This document shows, piece by piece, positions 10,668 to 20,697 of a stretch of DNA of 64,000 bases. Made by a program: the position numbers and the translations under genes. Under the pieces are notes generated by a model. The model had not been told where the DNA came from and did no database searches. It saw only the letters and a program-made list of their open reading frames with translations. This DNA comes from Vombatus ursinus (lineage: Eukaryota > Chordata > Mammalia > Diprotodontia > Vombatidae), in the NCBI RefSeq assembly GCF_900497805.2, contig NW_020946557.1, forward strand, positions 3,338,833 to 3,402,832, written 5' to 3'. Numbering within the stretch: the first letter of the stretch is position 1; each line of letters begins with the position of its first letter.

Positions 10668-10850
10668 TATTAACCAACAAGGATTTATAAAGTGTCCATT
10701 ATGTGCCAGGTATTGTGCCAATGGCTGGGAATAAGACAAAAGGAAAAAGAAATAGTCTCTGCCCTCAAGGGAAATTGCAAGGAAAAGGGTAGCACATTGA
10801 GTCTCCACACTAAGTGATACCTCCAAAAGGTACTGGAAAGTACAAGAAAA
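10668..10850 (-). mobile_element. L2-clade 3' terminus (reverse)
   Basis: Opens with ggatttataaagtgtccatt and tatgtgccaggtattgtgcc, the reverse of an L2 3' end, followed by tctctgccctcaagggaaat. Confidence 0.7.
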
Positions 10851-11274
10851 GATACAACTAAATATGTTATCAGGAAGCTTTCCTCACAAGGGCCTGCAGG
10901 CCATACCAGCAGGAGCAAGGTTAGGTGAAAGGCTGCTCTCCAGATTGATTGAGTTACACCAAGCTTGTGGAGGCATCTTCACTTCATGCTTCAGAACAGC
11001 TCAGGAATGTGGTAGGGAGGAGTGAGGTCTCCCTCATGCTGGTCTTATTGGTTTCCCACTTCAGAGATCACAGACAGGAGGGTGGTGATCAGCCAGGAAC
11101 TTGGGAGTTTTGAGCCTGGAAAATTTTAGAACTAGAACATCCAGATATCAAGGGGTCCATAGAAGAGGAAGGGCAAGAGGGACAGACAATTGAAATGTGA
11201 CTAGGGCTTAGAAAGGTTGTTGGAGATAGACTGGTTCAAAAAACAGAGCTTTATCTTAACTATCAGAGATGTTT
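10851..11274. other. Unassigned DNA
   Basis: No repeat or gene recognised. Confidence 0.4.
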
Positions 11275-11412
11275 CATAGTCTATGGAATCTTTTCACATA
11301 CAGTTTCTTATTTGATTCCCACAGCAATACTGCAATGCCAGCATTTGTAATCCCATTTAACAAATGAGGAAATTGAGGTTCTGTGACTTGCCCAAGGTAA
11401 ATACATTGCAGA
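11275..11412 (-). mobile_element. MIR-type SINE fragment
   Basis: Reverse copy: atttgattcccacagcaata, taatcccatttaacaaatga, gaggaaattgaggttctgtg, acttgcccaaggtaaata. Confidence 0.7.
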
Positions 11413-11434
11413 TTCAAGGTTATATCAGCAACAA

Positions 11435-11795
11435 TTATAATTGCTAGTATTTTTATGACACTTTGGGGTTTGCAAAGCACTTTATATAATGTTATCTCGT
11501 TTAGTCCTAGCTAGGTGGCTTATAGCACTGAACCTGAAATCATCTGGAAAATAAGGATGATAATAGCACCTGCCTCATATGAGGTTCATATAAGTTAACA
11601 TAAGTAAAACACTTTGGAAACCTTAAAACATTATATAAATGATAGGAATTATTTTACAGATGAGGAAACTGAGCCTGGTAAAACTTAAGTGATTTGTTTA
11701 AAGTAACACAGCAAATAAGTATCTAAATAAGGATTTGAACTCAGGTCTTCCTGACTCCAACTTCAGCTCTATAGGTCTTTTAACTGCTAAAACAA
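11435..11795 (-). mobile_element. MIR SINE interrupted by a second MIR in opposite orientation
   Basis: The outer reverse copy starts with ttgctagtatttttatgaca and ggtttgcaaagcactttata, and resumes with ttttacagatgaggaaactg and gatttgaactcaggtcttcc. Between them (about 11512-11655) a forward MIR core is seen: gaaaataaggatgataatag, cacctgcctcatatgag and ttggaaaccttaaaacatta. The inner copy is the later insertion. Confidence 0.7.
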
Positions 11796-11860
11796 TGCTA
11801 ATTCTTCTTTCCCCTCCCCCTCCCCCATTATACCTCATTACTTCTAGATTACCTAGATTA

Positions 11861-11907
11861 CAGGGATGGGACCATTTGGCCTTGAGGCTACAACTTCCCC
11901 ATCCCTG
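11861..11907. mobile_element. 47-bp hAT-like miniature element
   Basis: Begins cagggatggg (11861-11870) and ends cccatccctg (11898-11907), a perfect 10-bp inverted repeat with hAT-style CAG...CTG ends. The inside (ccttgaggctacaacttc) resembles the end of a known hAT group with 'ggcctcgaggc' cores. No transposase is left. Confidence 0.5.
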
Positions 11908-11974
11908 ACCTAGAAAGTCTATTCAACCTCTAAAATTCCATGATCCTGTGACTGCAGTACATATCAAAAATATG

Positions 11975-12163
11975 TATACATATCCCTGGATTTGGAGTCC
12001 AAGAAACTGGGTTCGAATCCCTACTGGATTCCTTGTGACTTGTGTGACCTTGGATAATCTTGTAGGCTCTCTAGACCTCCATTTTCTCATCTATAAAATG
12101 AAAAAGTTGGACTAGATGAGCTATAAGATCTCTTCCAGATTTAGACTGATGATCCCATAATTT
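11975..12163 (+). mobile_element. THER1/MIR-type CORE-SINE
   Basis: Forward copy: ggatttggagtccaagaaac, tgggttcgaatccctactgg, tgtgtgaccttggataatct, cattttctcatctataaaat, gttggactagatgagctata, ctcttccagatttaga. Confidence 0.8.
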
Positions 12164-12716
12164 TATGTATGAGTGTATATTCCCCTCTTGGAGGACAGAG
12201 GTTCTTTTCACAAAAAAAGTTCCCTGTTTATTAGGTAACTCCTTAGCGATCAGGATTAGAAATAGCCCATTTGAGTTTAAGGCACCTATATAACCAACCA
12301 GACTTTATGATTAGTCAAGTAAAGCCAATTATCTACCATGCTCACAGGTTGCTAAGGATCCCCAGAATCTGCCGCTTGCCCCAGCATCCCAGGACATTCT
12401 GCTGTCTCTTAATGGTGTGGACAACTCACTAAATCAGGGCCTGTTCCAGAAATGGTCTCTAATGGTCTTGTTTTCCAAATACATTTTCTATAACCTTTAG
12501 ACACAGGTTGCTAAGGTTGGCAGGATTCCTCCAGCCTCCAGCTTTCGCTGACATAAAGTCTATTTGTGTTAGTCTCAGTGGTGCTGGCTCCTTTTAAAAA
12601 CTTGGTGTCAAAACAGCAGAGCTAATAAAAAAGGAAAGGAAAAAAATAAAAGCTCAGTCTGGTAGAAAGGCATTAGGTGCTCAGACCGTACTTGTTAATC
12701 CTTGTGGGGAAAAGTC
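12164..12716. other. Unassigned DNA
   Basis: No gene seen. The string cacaggttgctaagg occurs twice (about 12345 and 12502), a small spaced repeat. Confidence 0.4.
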
Positions 12717-12916
12717 CTCTGTGAGAAGGGCACTGGACTTGAAGTCATGAAATATCTGGGTTTAAATCCCACTTTTAATATTTGCCATGTGACGACTATT
12801 ATGTCATTTAACTTAACCAAATTTGGTTTCCTCATCTGTAAAATGGAGATAATAATAAATATGAATTAATCTTCGTAAATTTATTTGTCAACCTTTAAGT
12901 ACTATGTAAATGTTAG
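12717..12916 (+). mobile_element. MIR SINE
   Basis: Forward MIR: gaagggcactggacttgaag, ctgggtttaaatcccac, gtttcctcatctgtaaaatg, gagataataataaatatg and tttaagtactatgtaaatgt. Confidence 0.8.
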
Positions 12917-13006
12917 GGATCTTGTTCTATACACATTTATATTCCCCTGGGACCTTGCACATACAGTAGGTGCTTAATAAATAGCTAATAAATGAATGAA
13001 TGAACT
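12917..13006 (+). mobile_element. L2 3' terminus
   Basis: Contains ttatattcccctgggacctt, gcacatacagtaggtgctta and ataaatgaatgaatgaa, the L2 end with its short tandem tail. Confidence 0.8.
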
Positions 13007-14052
13007 TACCTTATCAGTTATTTTACAGTTGCCCCCCTCATACACACCTCCCCACATTCAAAGTCAGCATTGTATTTAGTAGACAGTGAGCCATGAGAAA
13101 AGAATCTGAAAAATTGCCATCTTCCCCGACAAGACAAAACACCCATGTGCTTTACCCCCATGATGCAATTTCCCGGGCTGGCTCTTCTTACCCATTTTAA
13201 AAGGTTGTTACCCCTAGGAACATGCCAGGGCCTTTTCCATTCCAAGGAAAAAGTAACTCCTTGGAAAGCTTCATTGAATTTTATACTTGAAAAGGGGAAT
13301 TTATTTTTACTGATGGTAGTGAATTTCTTGCTTCAAGGGTAATAAACAAATGGATAGAAAGGTATATAGCCAGCCCCATCTTGGAGCTTAAGCTTGGCTT
13401 GTGTGCAGCTCCCTCCTTTATTCCTACTTAGGAGAAAGAGAGACTTACTGTGTATACTGGGGGGGATAGAAAAGAAGCTTTTCTCACCAAGTAATTAAAG
13501 AAGAACACTATAACCCTTCTCTTGGTGAAATTGTTGGAAGCAGTTTGTTTTTGCTTTTGCTTTTTTGTTTTGTTTTATTTTCCTACCAAGGAGCTGGAGA
13601 GGAATGGAGGTCTCTGCTAAGTTCATGACCACACAAAAGAGAGAAAGGAGGAAAAATATTCTAGCTGTGGAAAAACTGATGAATGGGTACCACAAGCAAG
13701 AATGATAAATAGTGCCTAAGGCAAGTCAAGCTGGGAGCTCTGGGAAGCCACATGGTTGGGAAGAGATGGAGGAGGGTTTTGTTGGGTGAGTGTTGAGTAA
13801 TTCCTGAGGCAAACTAAGCTAAGAATTGACTGGAGAGGCTTTGATATGGGAAGAAATGTTTGGAAAGTAGGCAATCCTAGAAAGAGGCTGGGACCTTCAG
13901 TGAAATCTTCAGTCCAAGAGGTTACCATGCCCATGCCTTCCTACAGGAACTCGGAGTCTGGAGGAGCTTGAGTCCCGGCATACTCCAAGAAGAAGGAGAA
14001 AGAAGCTGTACTTGTCCAGAAATACAGCAGAGATTCCTTTCTGTTGGCTTGA
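13007..14052. other. Long unassigned stretch
   Basis: About 1 kb with no recognised repeat. A gttttgttttattttcc-type tract lies near 13557-13583. The short frames present on the minus strand look random. Confidence 0.5.
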
Positions 14053-14289
14053 TTGTTGTTGAGTTGTTTCAGTCGTGTTCAACTCTTCATGACCCCATTT
14101 GGGGTGTTCTTGGCAAAGAGACTGGAGTGGTTTGACATTGCCTTCTCCAGCTCATTTTACAGATGAAGAAACTGAGCAAACAGGACTAAGTGACTCGCCT
14201 AGGGTCACACAGCTAGTGTCTGAGGCCAGATTTGAACTCATGAGGATGAATCTTCCTGAATCCAAGTCACTGTGCAACCTAGGTGCCCC
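14053..14289 (-). mobile_element. Marsupial SINE with RTE-like tail
   Basis: Reverse full-length copy: ttgagttgtttcagtcgtgt, ggcaaagagactggagtggt, cattttacagatgaagaaac, agggtcacacagctagtgtc, gccagatttgaactcatgag, ending cctaggtgcccc. Confidence 0.9.
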
Positions 14290-15193
14290 TACTCCCTGAC
14301 TAATTTCAGTCTCTCTCTCTTTGTACTTGCTGCATCCCCATTGCCTGCAAAGAAGCCCGGGTCATTCCATCTTTAAAAATAAAAAAAAATGCTCACTTGA
14401 TCTGACCATTCCTTTTAGCTACCTCTTATATCTCTCCTTCCTTTTGTGGTCAAACTCCTTGAAAAGGTTGTCTAGATCTGTGCTTCCACTTCCTCTCCTC
14501 TCATTCTCTTCTAAATCCTGTGTAATCTGGCTTCTGACCTCATCATTCAACTGAAGCTCTTCCCTCAAACGTTACCAGTGACTTCTTTCTTGCAAAATCT
14601 GAAGATCTTTTCTTAATACTCACCCTTCTTGACTTTTCTGAAGCCTTTGACACTGTCTTGGATTTCCAGATATCTTCTGCTCTCTAGGTTTTTCACTTTC
14701 CTCTCCTGGTTTTCCTCCTACCTGACTGACTACTCCTTAGTCTTCTTTGCTAGATCTTCTTCCAGTTCTCATCCACTAACTTTTGGTATTTCCTAAGGTT
14801 CTGTACTGGCCCCCCTACTCTTCTCCCCCTATATTATCGTGTTTGGTGATCCTATCAACTCCCAGGGTTTCAACTGTCATCTTTATGACTCTTTTTCCCA
14901 GATCTATTTATCCAGTTTTGATCTATCTCATGAGCTCCGGTCTTACATCACCAACCACATCTTGGATATCTTAAACTCAGTGTCTTATAGACATCACAAA
15001 GTCAATATATGCTAAATAGAACTTGTTATCTCCCCACTCCTTTCCCCCCTGAAAAAAAACCTTTACTATCTTTGCTATTACAGTCAAGGACACTACCATC
15101 TTCCCAGTCAACTAGGCCCACAAATTAGACGTCATCCTCAATCTGTCACTTTCACTAAGCCTATATATCCAATCTTTTGCCAAGTGTTGTTGT

Positions 15194-15290
15194 TGGAGAA
15201 AATTTAGAACTCAGATTTAAAAAGAAAAAAAGAATGTTAATAAATAAACAAATGAAAGAATGAATGAATACAGAGACAATCAAGAAAGGA
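15194..15290 (+). mobile_element. Very short L1 3' scrap inside L2
   Basis: gagaaaatttagaactcaga followed by an A-rich stretch resembles the last bases of the L1 3' end seen at 28920-28990 (aaaactcaaaagcttac type). It ends in an aaataaa/gaatgaatg-rich tail. Confidence 0.45.
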
Positions 15291-15574
15291 AAAACATCTG
15301 TTTAACTTTTAAAGCCCTTCACAGTCTGTCCCCTTCCTACCTTTCCAAGTCTCCTTGTATTTTACTCCTCTCCATATATTCTATGATCAAATGATCCAGA
15401 GACACTGGTCCATTTGCTATTTTTAACACACAGCTCTCAATCTACCAACTCTGTGCCTTTTAGTGACTGTCTCCCGTGTCTGGAAAGCATCCTACCTTTT
15501 GCAAGTGGTCTTTCCTGGCCCCCCTTCTTCCTACTGTTACTGTTTTCCCTCTGAGATTAATTCCCATTTACATT

Positions 15575-15576
<2 letters not shown>

Positions 15577-15619
<43 letters not shown>
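15577..15619. repeat. (CA)n microsatellite
   Basis: Pure ac/ca alternation of about 43 bp within the 3' part of the L2 copy. Confidence 0.98.
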
Positions 15620-15620
<1 letters not shown>

Positions 15621-15834
15621 CTTGTATGTACTTAGTTGCTTGAATTGTTTCTCCTATCGGAATGTGAGTTCCTTGAGGGCAAGCACCATGTTTTGTTTTG
15701 CTTTTTAATTTTCTCTGTATCTCTAGTGCTTAGCACAGTGCCTAAGACACAGTAATCTTTTAATAAAAGCTTGTTTATGGATTGATGCTTCTTTCTTCTT
15801 CACTTCTATTCCAATTAAATGTTTTACTGCTTTA

Positions 15835-15935
15835 TTAAATTCACTTGAACAAATATTTCTTAAGCAGCCATTATGTGTCCAGAATTATGCTTGGTGCTGG
15901 GGAATACAATGATAAAAATGAATGCCTGAGGTTGT
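15835..15935 (-). mobile_element. L2 3' terminus (reverse)
   Basis: cacttgaacaaatatttctt, gcagccattatgtgtccaga, tgcttggtgctggggaatac. Confidence 0.65.
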
Positions 15936-15949
15936 GAAGTCAGTCATCA

Positions 15950-16195
15950 TGGTGAGATGGAGTGTTGGATTTGAATTCAGTTTATCCAGGTTCAGATCTC
16001 AGGTTCGCCTATGCAGCATTAGATCAGTCGCAACCTCTCTGGGCCTCAGTGTCTTCAGCCATAAAATGGGAGGGTTGGACTACATGACCTCTCAGGATCC
16101 CTTCCAGCTCTAAATCTATGATCCAAGCATCCAAAAATGAGATTGGAGGACAAGATAATATCCAAGGGCATGTCTAACTTTAAATCTATGATCTT
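15950..16195 (+). mobile_element. THER1/MIR SINE, with a second tail copy
   Basis: Main copy: tggatttgaattcagtttat, cctctctgggcctcagtgtc, ttggactacatgacctctca, cccttccagctctaaatcta. A short extra tail (ctaactttaaatctatgatc) follows at about 16170-16192, suggesting a local duplication or a second truncated insertion. Confidence 0.8.
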
Positions 16196-16417
16196 GTGTA
16201 CCAGGATTTAAAAAAAAAAGGTAATTTCCTAATAAAGTATTAGAAACAGAGGGAATCAGGGATCTTCATTGCCTATACCTATTAACACGGTGAGTCACTA
16301 AATACCTAGATATGAGTTAATTCTAAATTTTCTCCAGATTGGTTTTTTTTTCCAGACTGAATAATGGCAAGTATACCAGAGACAGGGAAATTACCACGAA
16401 AAATCCCCTACTTAGAG
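16196..16417. other. Unassigned DNA
   Basis: Nothing recognised apart from a short A tract and a short T tract. Confidence 0.4.
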
Positions 16418-16595
16418 AGGCATCATGGTTTAGTTTAGATCTAGGTCTAAACTCAGAGTACCTGGGTTTGAATCCTAACTCTACTGGTTATTACCTATGT
16501 GATCTTGGGTAAATCATTTACCTTCTCTGGGCTTCAGTTTCCCCATCTGTAAAAGAAGCAAATTGGACTATAAGCCTTTGAAAAAGATGTCACCC
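16418..16595 (+). mobile_element. THER1/MIR-type CORE-SINE
   Basis: cctgggtttgaatcctaact, tacctatgtgatcttgggta, ctctgggcttcagtttcccc, atctgtaaaagaagcaaatt, ggacta. Confidence 0.85.
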
Positions 16596-16859
16596 TGTTC
16601 AGGACTGCACTATTTCTCCCACCTGATCCAGAACTCTTATCCCTACCATTTGATTTTAGACTCAGATCACTCTTACTGTTTTGAATCCATCCTGATATAG
16701 GACATTCCATCATTTAATCGAAGACCTATCTGTCCAAAGTTAATAATCACTAGAGATACCATTGTATGTTACAGACCATCATGACATTCCATACTAACAA
16801 GTACTACCTCCTTATGGATGCCTCTCCCCACCATCCCCAACCAATGTCTCTTTCCCATT

Positions 16860-17040
16860 CAAGATTTCCTTCCATCTATGCTATAAGTATCTTTTATGTA
16901 CCTATTTATTTACATGTTGACTCTGCCCTTAGAATGTAAGCTACTTGAGGGTAGGGATTTTTTTTTGTCTTTCTTTGTATGTCCAGAACTTAACACATTG
17001 GATGGAAGATGGTAAAAACTAGTGATTGAATGATTGATTT
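16860..17040 (+). mobile_element. L2 3' terminus
   Basis: ttacatgttgactctgccct, tagaatgtaagctacttgag, ggtagggattt, ttgtatgtccagaacttaac and a gaatgattgatttt end. Confidence 0.75.
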
Positions 17041-17089
17041 TATGGATGTCTATAACATGGATATGATAAATCATTCTTTATTTGTTGGG

Positions 17090-17090
<1 letters not shown>

Positions 17091-17133
<43 letters not shown>
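17091..17133. repeat. (AC)n microsatellite
   Basis: Pure ac repeat of about 40 bp, ending aaacac. Confidence 0.98.
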
Positions 17134-17135
<2 letters not shown>

Positions 17136-17737
17136 CTTCACCAGGTAAGGTGAGACACAGAGGAACAGAAAACAGAATCAGGAAGTGGTAACACAGGAAA
17201 AGGAATGAAGGAAATATTAAATGAAATACAGACATTTTAGCAACTGGTTGTTATTGAATATTTCTGTACCACCTTACAGCCGTCTTGATTCCTGCTCGTG
17301 AGGCAAAACAAACTTGGAAAGTATCTCAGAGTTTTTTGCAAGGGGAGGTTGGAGTGGGTAGGATGATTATACCTGAGGGTAACCAAAACATTCAATAAAC
17401 TAGCAATTATTAAGAGCTTACTATGTGCCAGGCACTGTGCTAAACATTGAGGAAACAAAGATAAAAAAAAATCCCCACACTCAAGTATCTCATAGTCTAA
17501 TTGGAGACACAATATACAACAATTACGTGCAAACAAGATACATACTGGATAAGTGGGAGATGGGCGGGGTGCAGGGAGGGAGTCTCAGAGAGAAGGTGTT
17601 AAGATTAAGGAGGGCTGAGAAAGGTTTCTTGTAGAAGGTGGAACTTTAGCTGAGACATGGAGGAAGCCAGGGAAACCAGGAGACAGAGGTGAGAAGAAAT
17701 CTCAGGCATGGAATCTAGTCAGCAAAAATGCTCTGAG

Positions 17738-18103
17738 GGGCAGCTAGGTGGCGTACCCATACTGGAGGCTCTATGCTGGAGACCCTTGGGACCATCTCCT
17801 GGGACACAGAGAGACCAATGAATAAGGGGACATTCTGAGTTGGCCTGTCATATTGTTGGGAGTAGCCTCTTTTCATTGACTATGTAGCTGGAATGGCCTA
17901 CATCTTTAAATCTCTCTGAATGAGGCACAGTCTGTCTGTCTGTCTGTCTGTCTCTCTCTGTCTCTCTTTCTCTTTTTCCTGGAGCTCTGGCCTTGGAATC
18001 TGAAGGACCAGAGTTCAAAACCACCCTCAGACACATAACATTTACTAGCTCTATGACCCTGGGCAAGTCACTTAACCACATTACCTAACTCCCCCCCCCC
18101 CAA
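17738..18103 (+). mobile_element. Composite SINE with 14-bp target-site duplication
   Basis: The head gggcagctaggtggcg (17738-17753) and the body (gaaggaccagagttcaaaac, agacacataacatttactag, gaccctgggcaagtcactta) are parted by a foreign insert at about 17755-17978. The whole unit is bounded by identical copies of aaaaatgctctgag at 17724-17737 and 18104-18117, so it lies in one insertion site of the older repeat around it. Confidence 0.9.
17755..17978 (+). repeat. Inverted-pair repeat, copy A (inside the SINE)
   Basis: Runs from ggaggctctatgctggagac through gggaccatctcctgggacac, ccaatgaataaggggacatt, gagttggcctgtcatattgt, gactatgtagctggaatggc and cctacatctttaaatctctc into a tctgtctgtc/tctctc tract and tttttcct. 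The reverse complement recurs at 19060-19322 with only scattered differences. Family unknown to me. Confidence 0.9.
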
Positions 18104-18260
18104 AAAAATGCTCTGAGCCTAGAGATGGAAGTGTCATGTGGGAGGTACAGCAAGGAGACCAGTGTCATTGGATCATAGAAGAATTTGAAGGAGAAGAAGT
18201 TGTAAGAAAACTGGAAATGTAGGAAGGGGCCATATTATGAAGGGCCATAGTTTCTTGGCC

Positions 18261-19059
18261 CTTGAAATATCACATCAAATAAAGTAATGCTCTCAGTAGG
18301 CTGTGTCCCGATATTTGCCCCTAATCTCCCCAAAATGCAACACTGGCTAGATTTCTGTTCCTTCATAAATATTTCCCTAGCTGCAGTATAATAGAATGGA
18401 ATCAAGAGGTTCCTGGTTATGCAAAGCAGATAATAGGCTAATATAAGGTCTTTCATAGCAAAAGCCCTGTTTCCTTGTCTTCTTAGCAGCAGTGGGAAGA
18501 CGGCAACAGGCAGGAACTGTTTGACACTTTACTGTAACTCACAGTCTGGTAACTGGCTATCCTGTCTCCTTTCTTCTCCTGAATCTAGCCTCAGTATGAT
18601 CCAGGGCCTTGTTATATTTCTTCAGCATTTGGATTAAGAAGATAAATAAAGACAGTCTCCAAGGGCTTTCAGCACAATGAAAGATGAAGGAGAACTCCAG
18701 ACTGACTCACGTGGCACAAGGTGAAAATGTAGTTTAATATTAAATACCAGAAAATCACCTAGAATAGTGATTATCACACATTGGAACAAGAGTATCTCAG
18801 GGGTCATCTTGTCCAACCTGCTATACATAGAAGGCAGTGTCACACAAAGGTCAGAAGTCTGGATGCAAAATACTCCACCTCCAGACCCTTGGTATTTTCA
18901 GTGTCTATCTCCAATACTCCCCTAGAATATTTGCCCTCCTTATGTCCACTTCTACAGGACCTGAAAGGAGAGGAAGGCGACCCGACCCTCAGGCCCTTCC
19001 TTTGCTACTTAACTGTCTGGCATCCTTGCTGTGAGTGAATACGTCCTTCACTCTGGAAT
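18261..19059. other. Unassigned DNA
   Basis: No recognised repeat or gene. Short frames on both strands lack recognisable features. Confidence 0.45.
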
Positions 19060-19108
19060 CTAGAGGAAAAAGAAAGGGAGAGAGAGAGAGAGAGAGAGAG
19101 AGAAAGAA

Positions 19109-19139
<31 letters not shown>

Positions 19140-19322
19140 GAGACTGTACCTCATTCAGATAGATTTAAAGATGTAGGCCATTCCAGCTACATAGTCAATG
19201 AAAAGAGGCTACTTCCAACAATATGACAAGCCAACTCAGAATGTCCCGTTATTCATTGGTCTCTCTATCTCCCAGGAGATGGTCCCAAGGGTCTCCAGCA
19301 TAGAGGCTCCAGCATGGGTGCT
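19060..19322 (-). repeat. Inverted-pair repeat, copy B
   Basis: Reverse complement of copy A: an agagag tract (19078-19143), then gtacctcattcagatagatt, gtaggccattccagctacat, agtcaatgaaaagaggctac, atgacaagccaactcagaat, ggagatggtcccaagggtct and catagaggctccagcatggg. No SINE body is visible beside this copy. Confidence 0.9.
19078..19143. repeat. (GA)n purine tract
   Basis: agagag with a few g and aag variants, part of inverted-repeat copy B. It corresponds to the pyrimidine tract of copy A. Confidence 0.95.
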
Positions 19323-19599
19323 GCCATTTTAGGTGGTCTGGGCATGTGCCAAACCCTCGTTACACTTATCTGTGTACACATTATAACCTCCAAACCCTAA
19401 GCGCACATAGGCTTTTGGCTCAATATCCCAAGCATAGTACACATAGAAGACACTAACACTTCAGGAATGGATGAATGAATGAATTTTCTTCATTTCTTAC
19501 CTATGTGAGGTCTTGAGAAAGAAAAATATTTAAATCGGATAAACTTTCAGGAGTGAGCTGTGCTTAGTGATGTAGGAGAAGGAATCATTGACCATACAA
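19323..19599. other. Unassigned DNA
   Basis: Nothing recognised. A gaatggatgaatgaatg string occurs near 19465. Confidence 0.4.
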
Positions 19600-19787
19600 T
19601 CATAGATTCAGAGCTGGAAGGAACCATAAAGGTTATGAAGTCCAACCACCTCATTTTCTAGATGAGGACAGAGGTTAATTGTTTTTCCCACAGCCACACA
19701 GCTAATGAGTATCTGGCACAAAACTGAAACCCAGGTTCTCCTGACTCAACATCCAGCACTCTGGTCACTATATCACACTGCCTCTAA
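19600..19787 (-). mobile_element. THER1/MIR-type CORE-SINE (reverse)
   Basis: atagattcagagctggaagg, aagtccaaccacctcatttt, ctagatgaggacagagg, cacacagctaatgagtatct, acccaggttctcctgactca, ccagcactctggtcactata. Confidence 0.85.
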
Positions 19788-20272
19788 TCAAAGTATTTGA
19801 GAAACAAGTACGCGTAAGGGCCTGCCTTTTGTTACTCTTGGTTGCCTGTCTGCTGTTTGCTAAGTGCAGGACAGCCCTATCTCCTAATTTTACTTTCTCT
19901 TCCCCTCAGGCTTCATCACTGGCCTGGCCAGTTCACTGCCCCTGCCTCTGTCTAAAAACACAGTTTCCTTCTCACAATATAAGAGAGTTAAAGTCTACTG
20001 CTCTCACAGAGAAAAACTGTGCTTCAACCCCATGGCCTTGAGCCAGACCACTGGCAGTAATATGGGCAGAAGCCAGGACTAAGCCTTTGTGAAAGAACTT
20101 CTGGCTTGAGTTCCTTCCCAGTAGTCAGCTTGGAATTTCCTTTCACCAACAGCAAGATGGTGAAAGGAGGTTTTAAGTTCCAGTGATCTCTCTGGATTCT
20201 GACTTTATAAGATGATCAGGAATCATTTCTATTTCCGAATACTATGTGTGGGTGTGAATTGCAAAATTTTTA

Positions 20273-20450
20273 TAGACTCAGATTGATGAAAGGGATTTTC
20301 AAGATCACTTACTCCTGAACAAAGTATTTTTCCACAAAAGGGAACTGAGGTTCAAAGACAATCAGGACCTTGTCAAAGGCTACATAGATAGTGGTAGCAT
20401 CTGAACTGGGCCCAGACCCTCTAACTCCCAATATAATTTTCTTTTCATTA
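20273..20450 (-). mobile_element. Diverged MIR/THER SINE (reverse)
   Basis: atagactcagattgatgaaa, gggaactgaggttcaaagac, accttgtcaaaggctacata, tctgaactgggcccagaccc. Confidence 0.65.
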
Positions 20451-20489
20451 AAAATACCACCCTATAATCTTTTCAAGTGCTGATTAAGA

Positions 20490-20697
20490 AGGTAGTATTA
20501 CATTGAGGAATGAATGACCTTAGAGTCATCATGGCCTGAGTTTGATTCTTAGCTCAACTGTTGACTAGTTGTGTGACTTTGAGTAAGTCATTTAACCTTT
20601 CAATATCAATCATATATCTTCTATAAAATGAAGGCACAAGACTAGATCATTTCTAAGGCCCCTTTCAACTCTAATATCATATGAATCTATGAATATC
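20490..20697 (+). mobile_element. THER1/MIR-type CORE-SINE
   Basis: cctgagtttgattcttagct, gttgtgtgactttgagtaag, tcatttaacctttcaatatc, gactagatcatttctaaggc, ccctttcaactctaatatca. Confidence 0.75.

Larger units (their letters stand above)
14320..15785 (+). mobile_element. Second long L2-clade LINE copy
   Basis: Reads as a degenerate L2 ORF2: LDFSEAFDT-like near 14632-14655 and GSVLAPLLFSPYI-like near 14798-14840. The L2 body follows (ctcatgagctccggtcttac, actcagtgtcttatagacat) and then the L2 3' end (gtgagttccttgagggcaag, tgcttagcacagtgcctaag, ttttaataaaagcttgttta). It is broken by stops and by the inserted L1 scrap at 15194-15290, where L2 sequence is also missing. Confidence 0.85.
17384..18260 (-). 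mobile_element. Old L2-associated mammalian repeat, split by a SINE
   Basis: Left part 17384-17737: ttactatgtgccaggcactg, cactcaagtatctcatagtc, acaatatacaacaattacgt, ggaggaagccagggaaacca and ggcatggaatctag. Right part 18104-18260: caaggagaccagtgtcattg, aactggaaatgtaggaaggg, gccatattatgaagggcca. The two parts read on directly once the SINE at 17738-18103 is removed. The same long repeat is seen at 41130-41435, and in pieces at 25345-25640 and 52290-52580. Confidence 0.75.
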
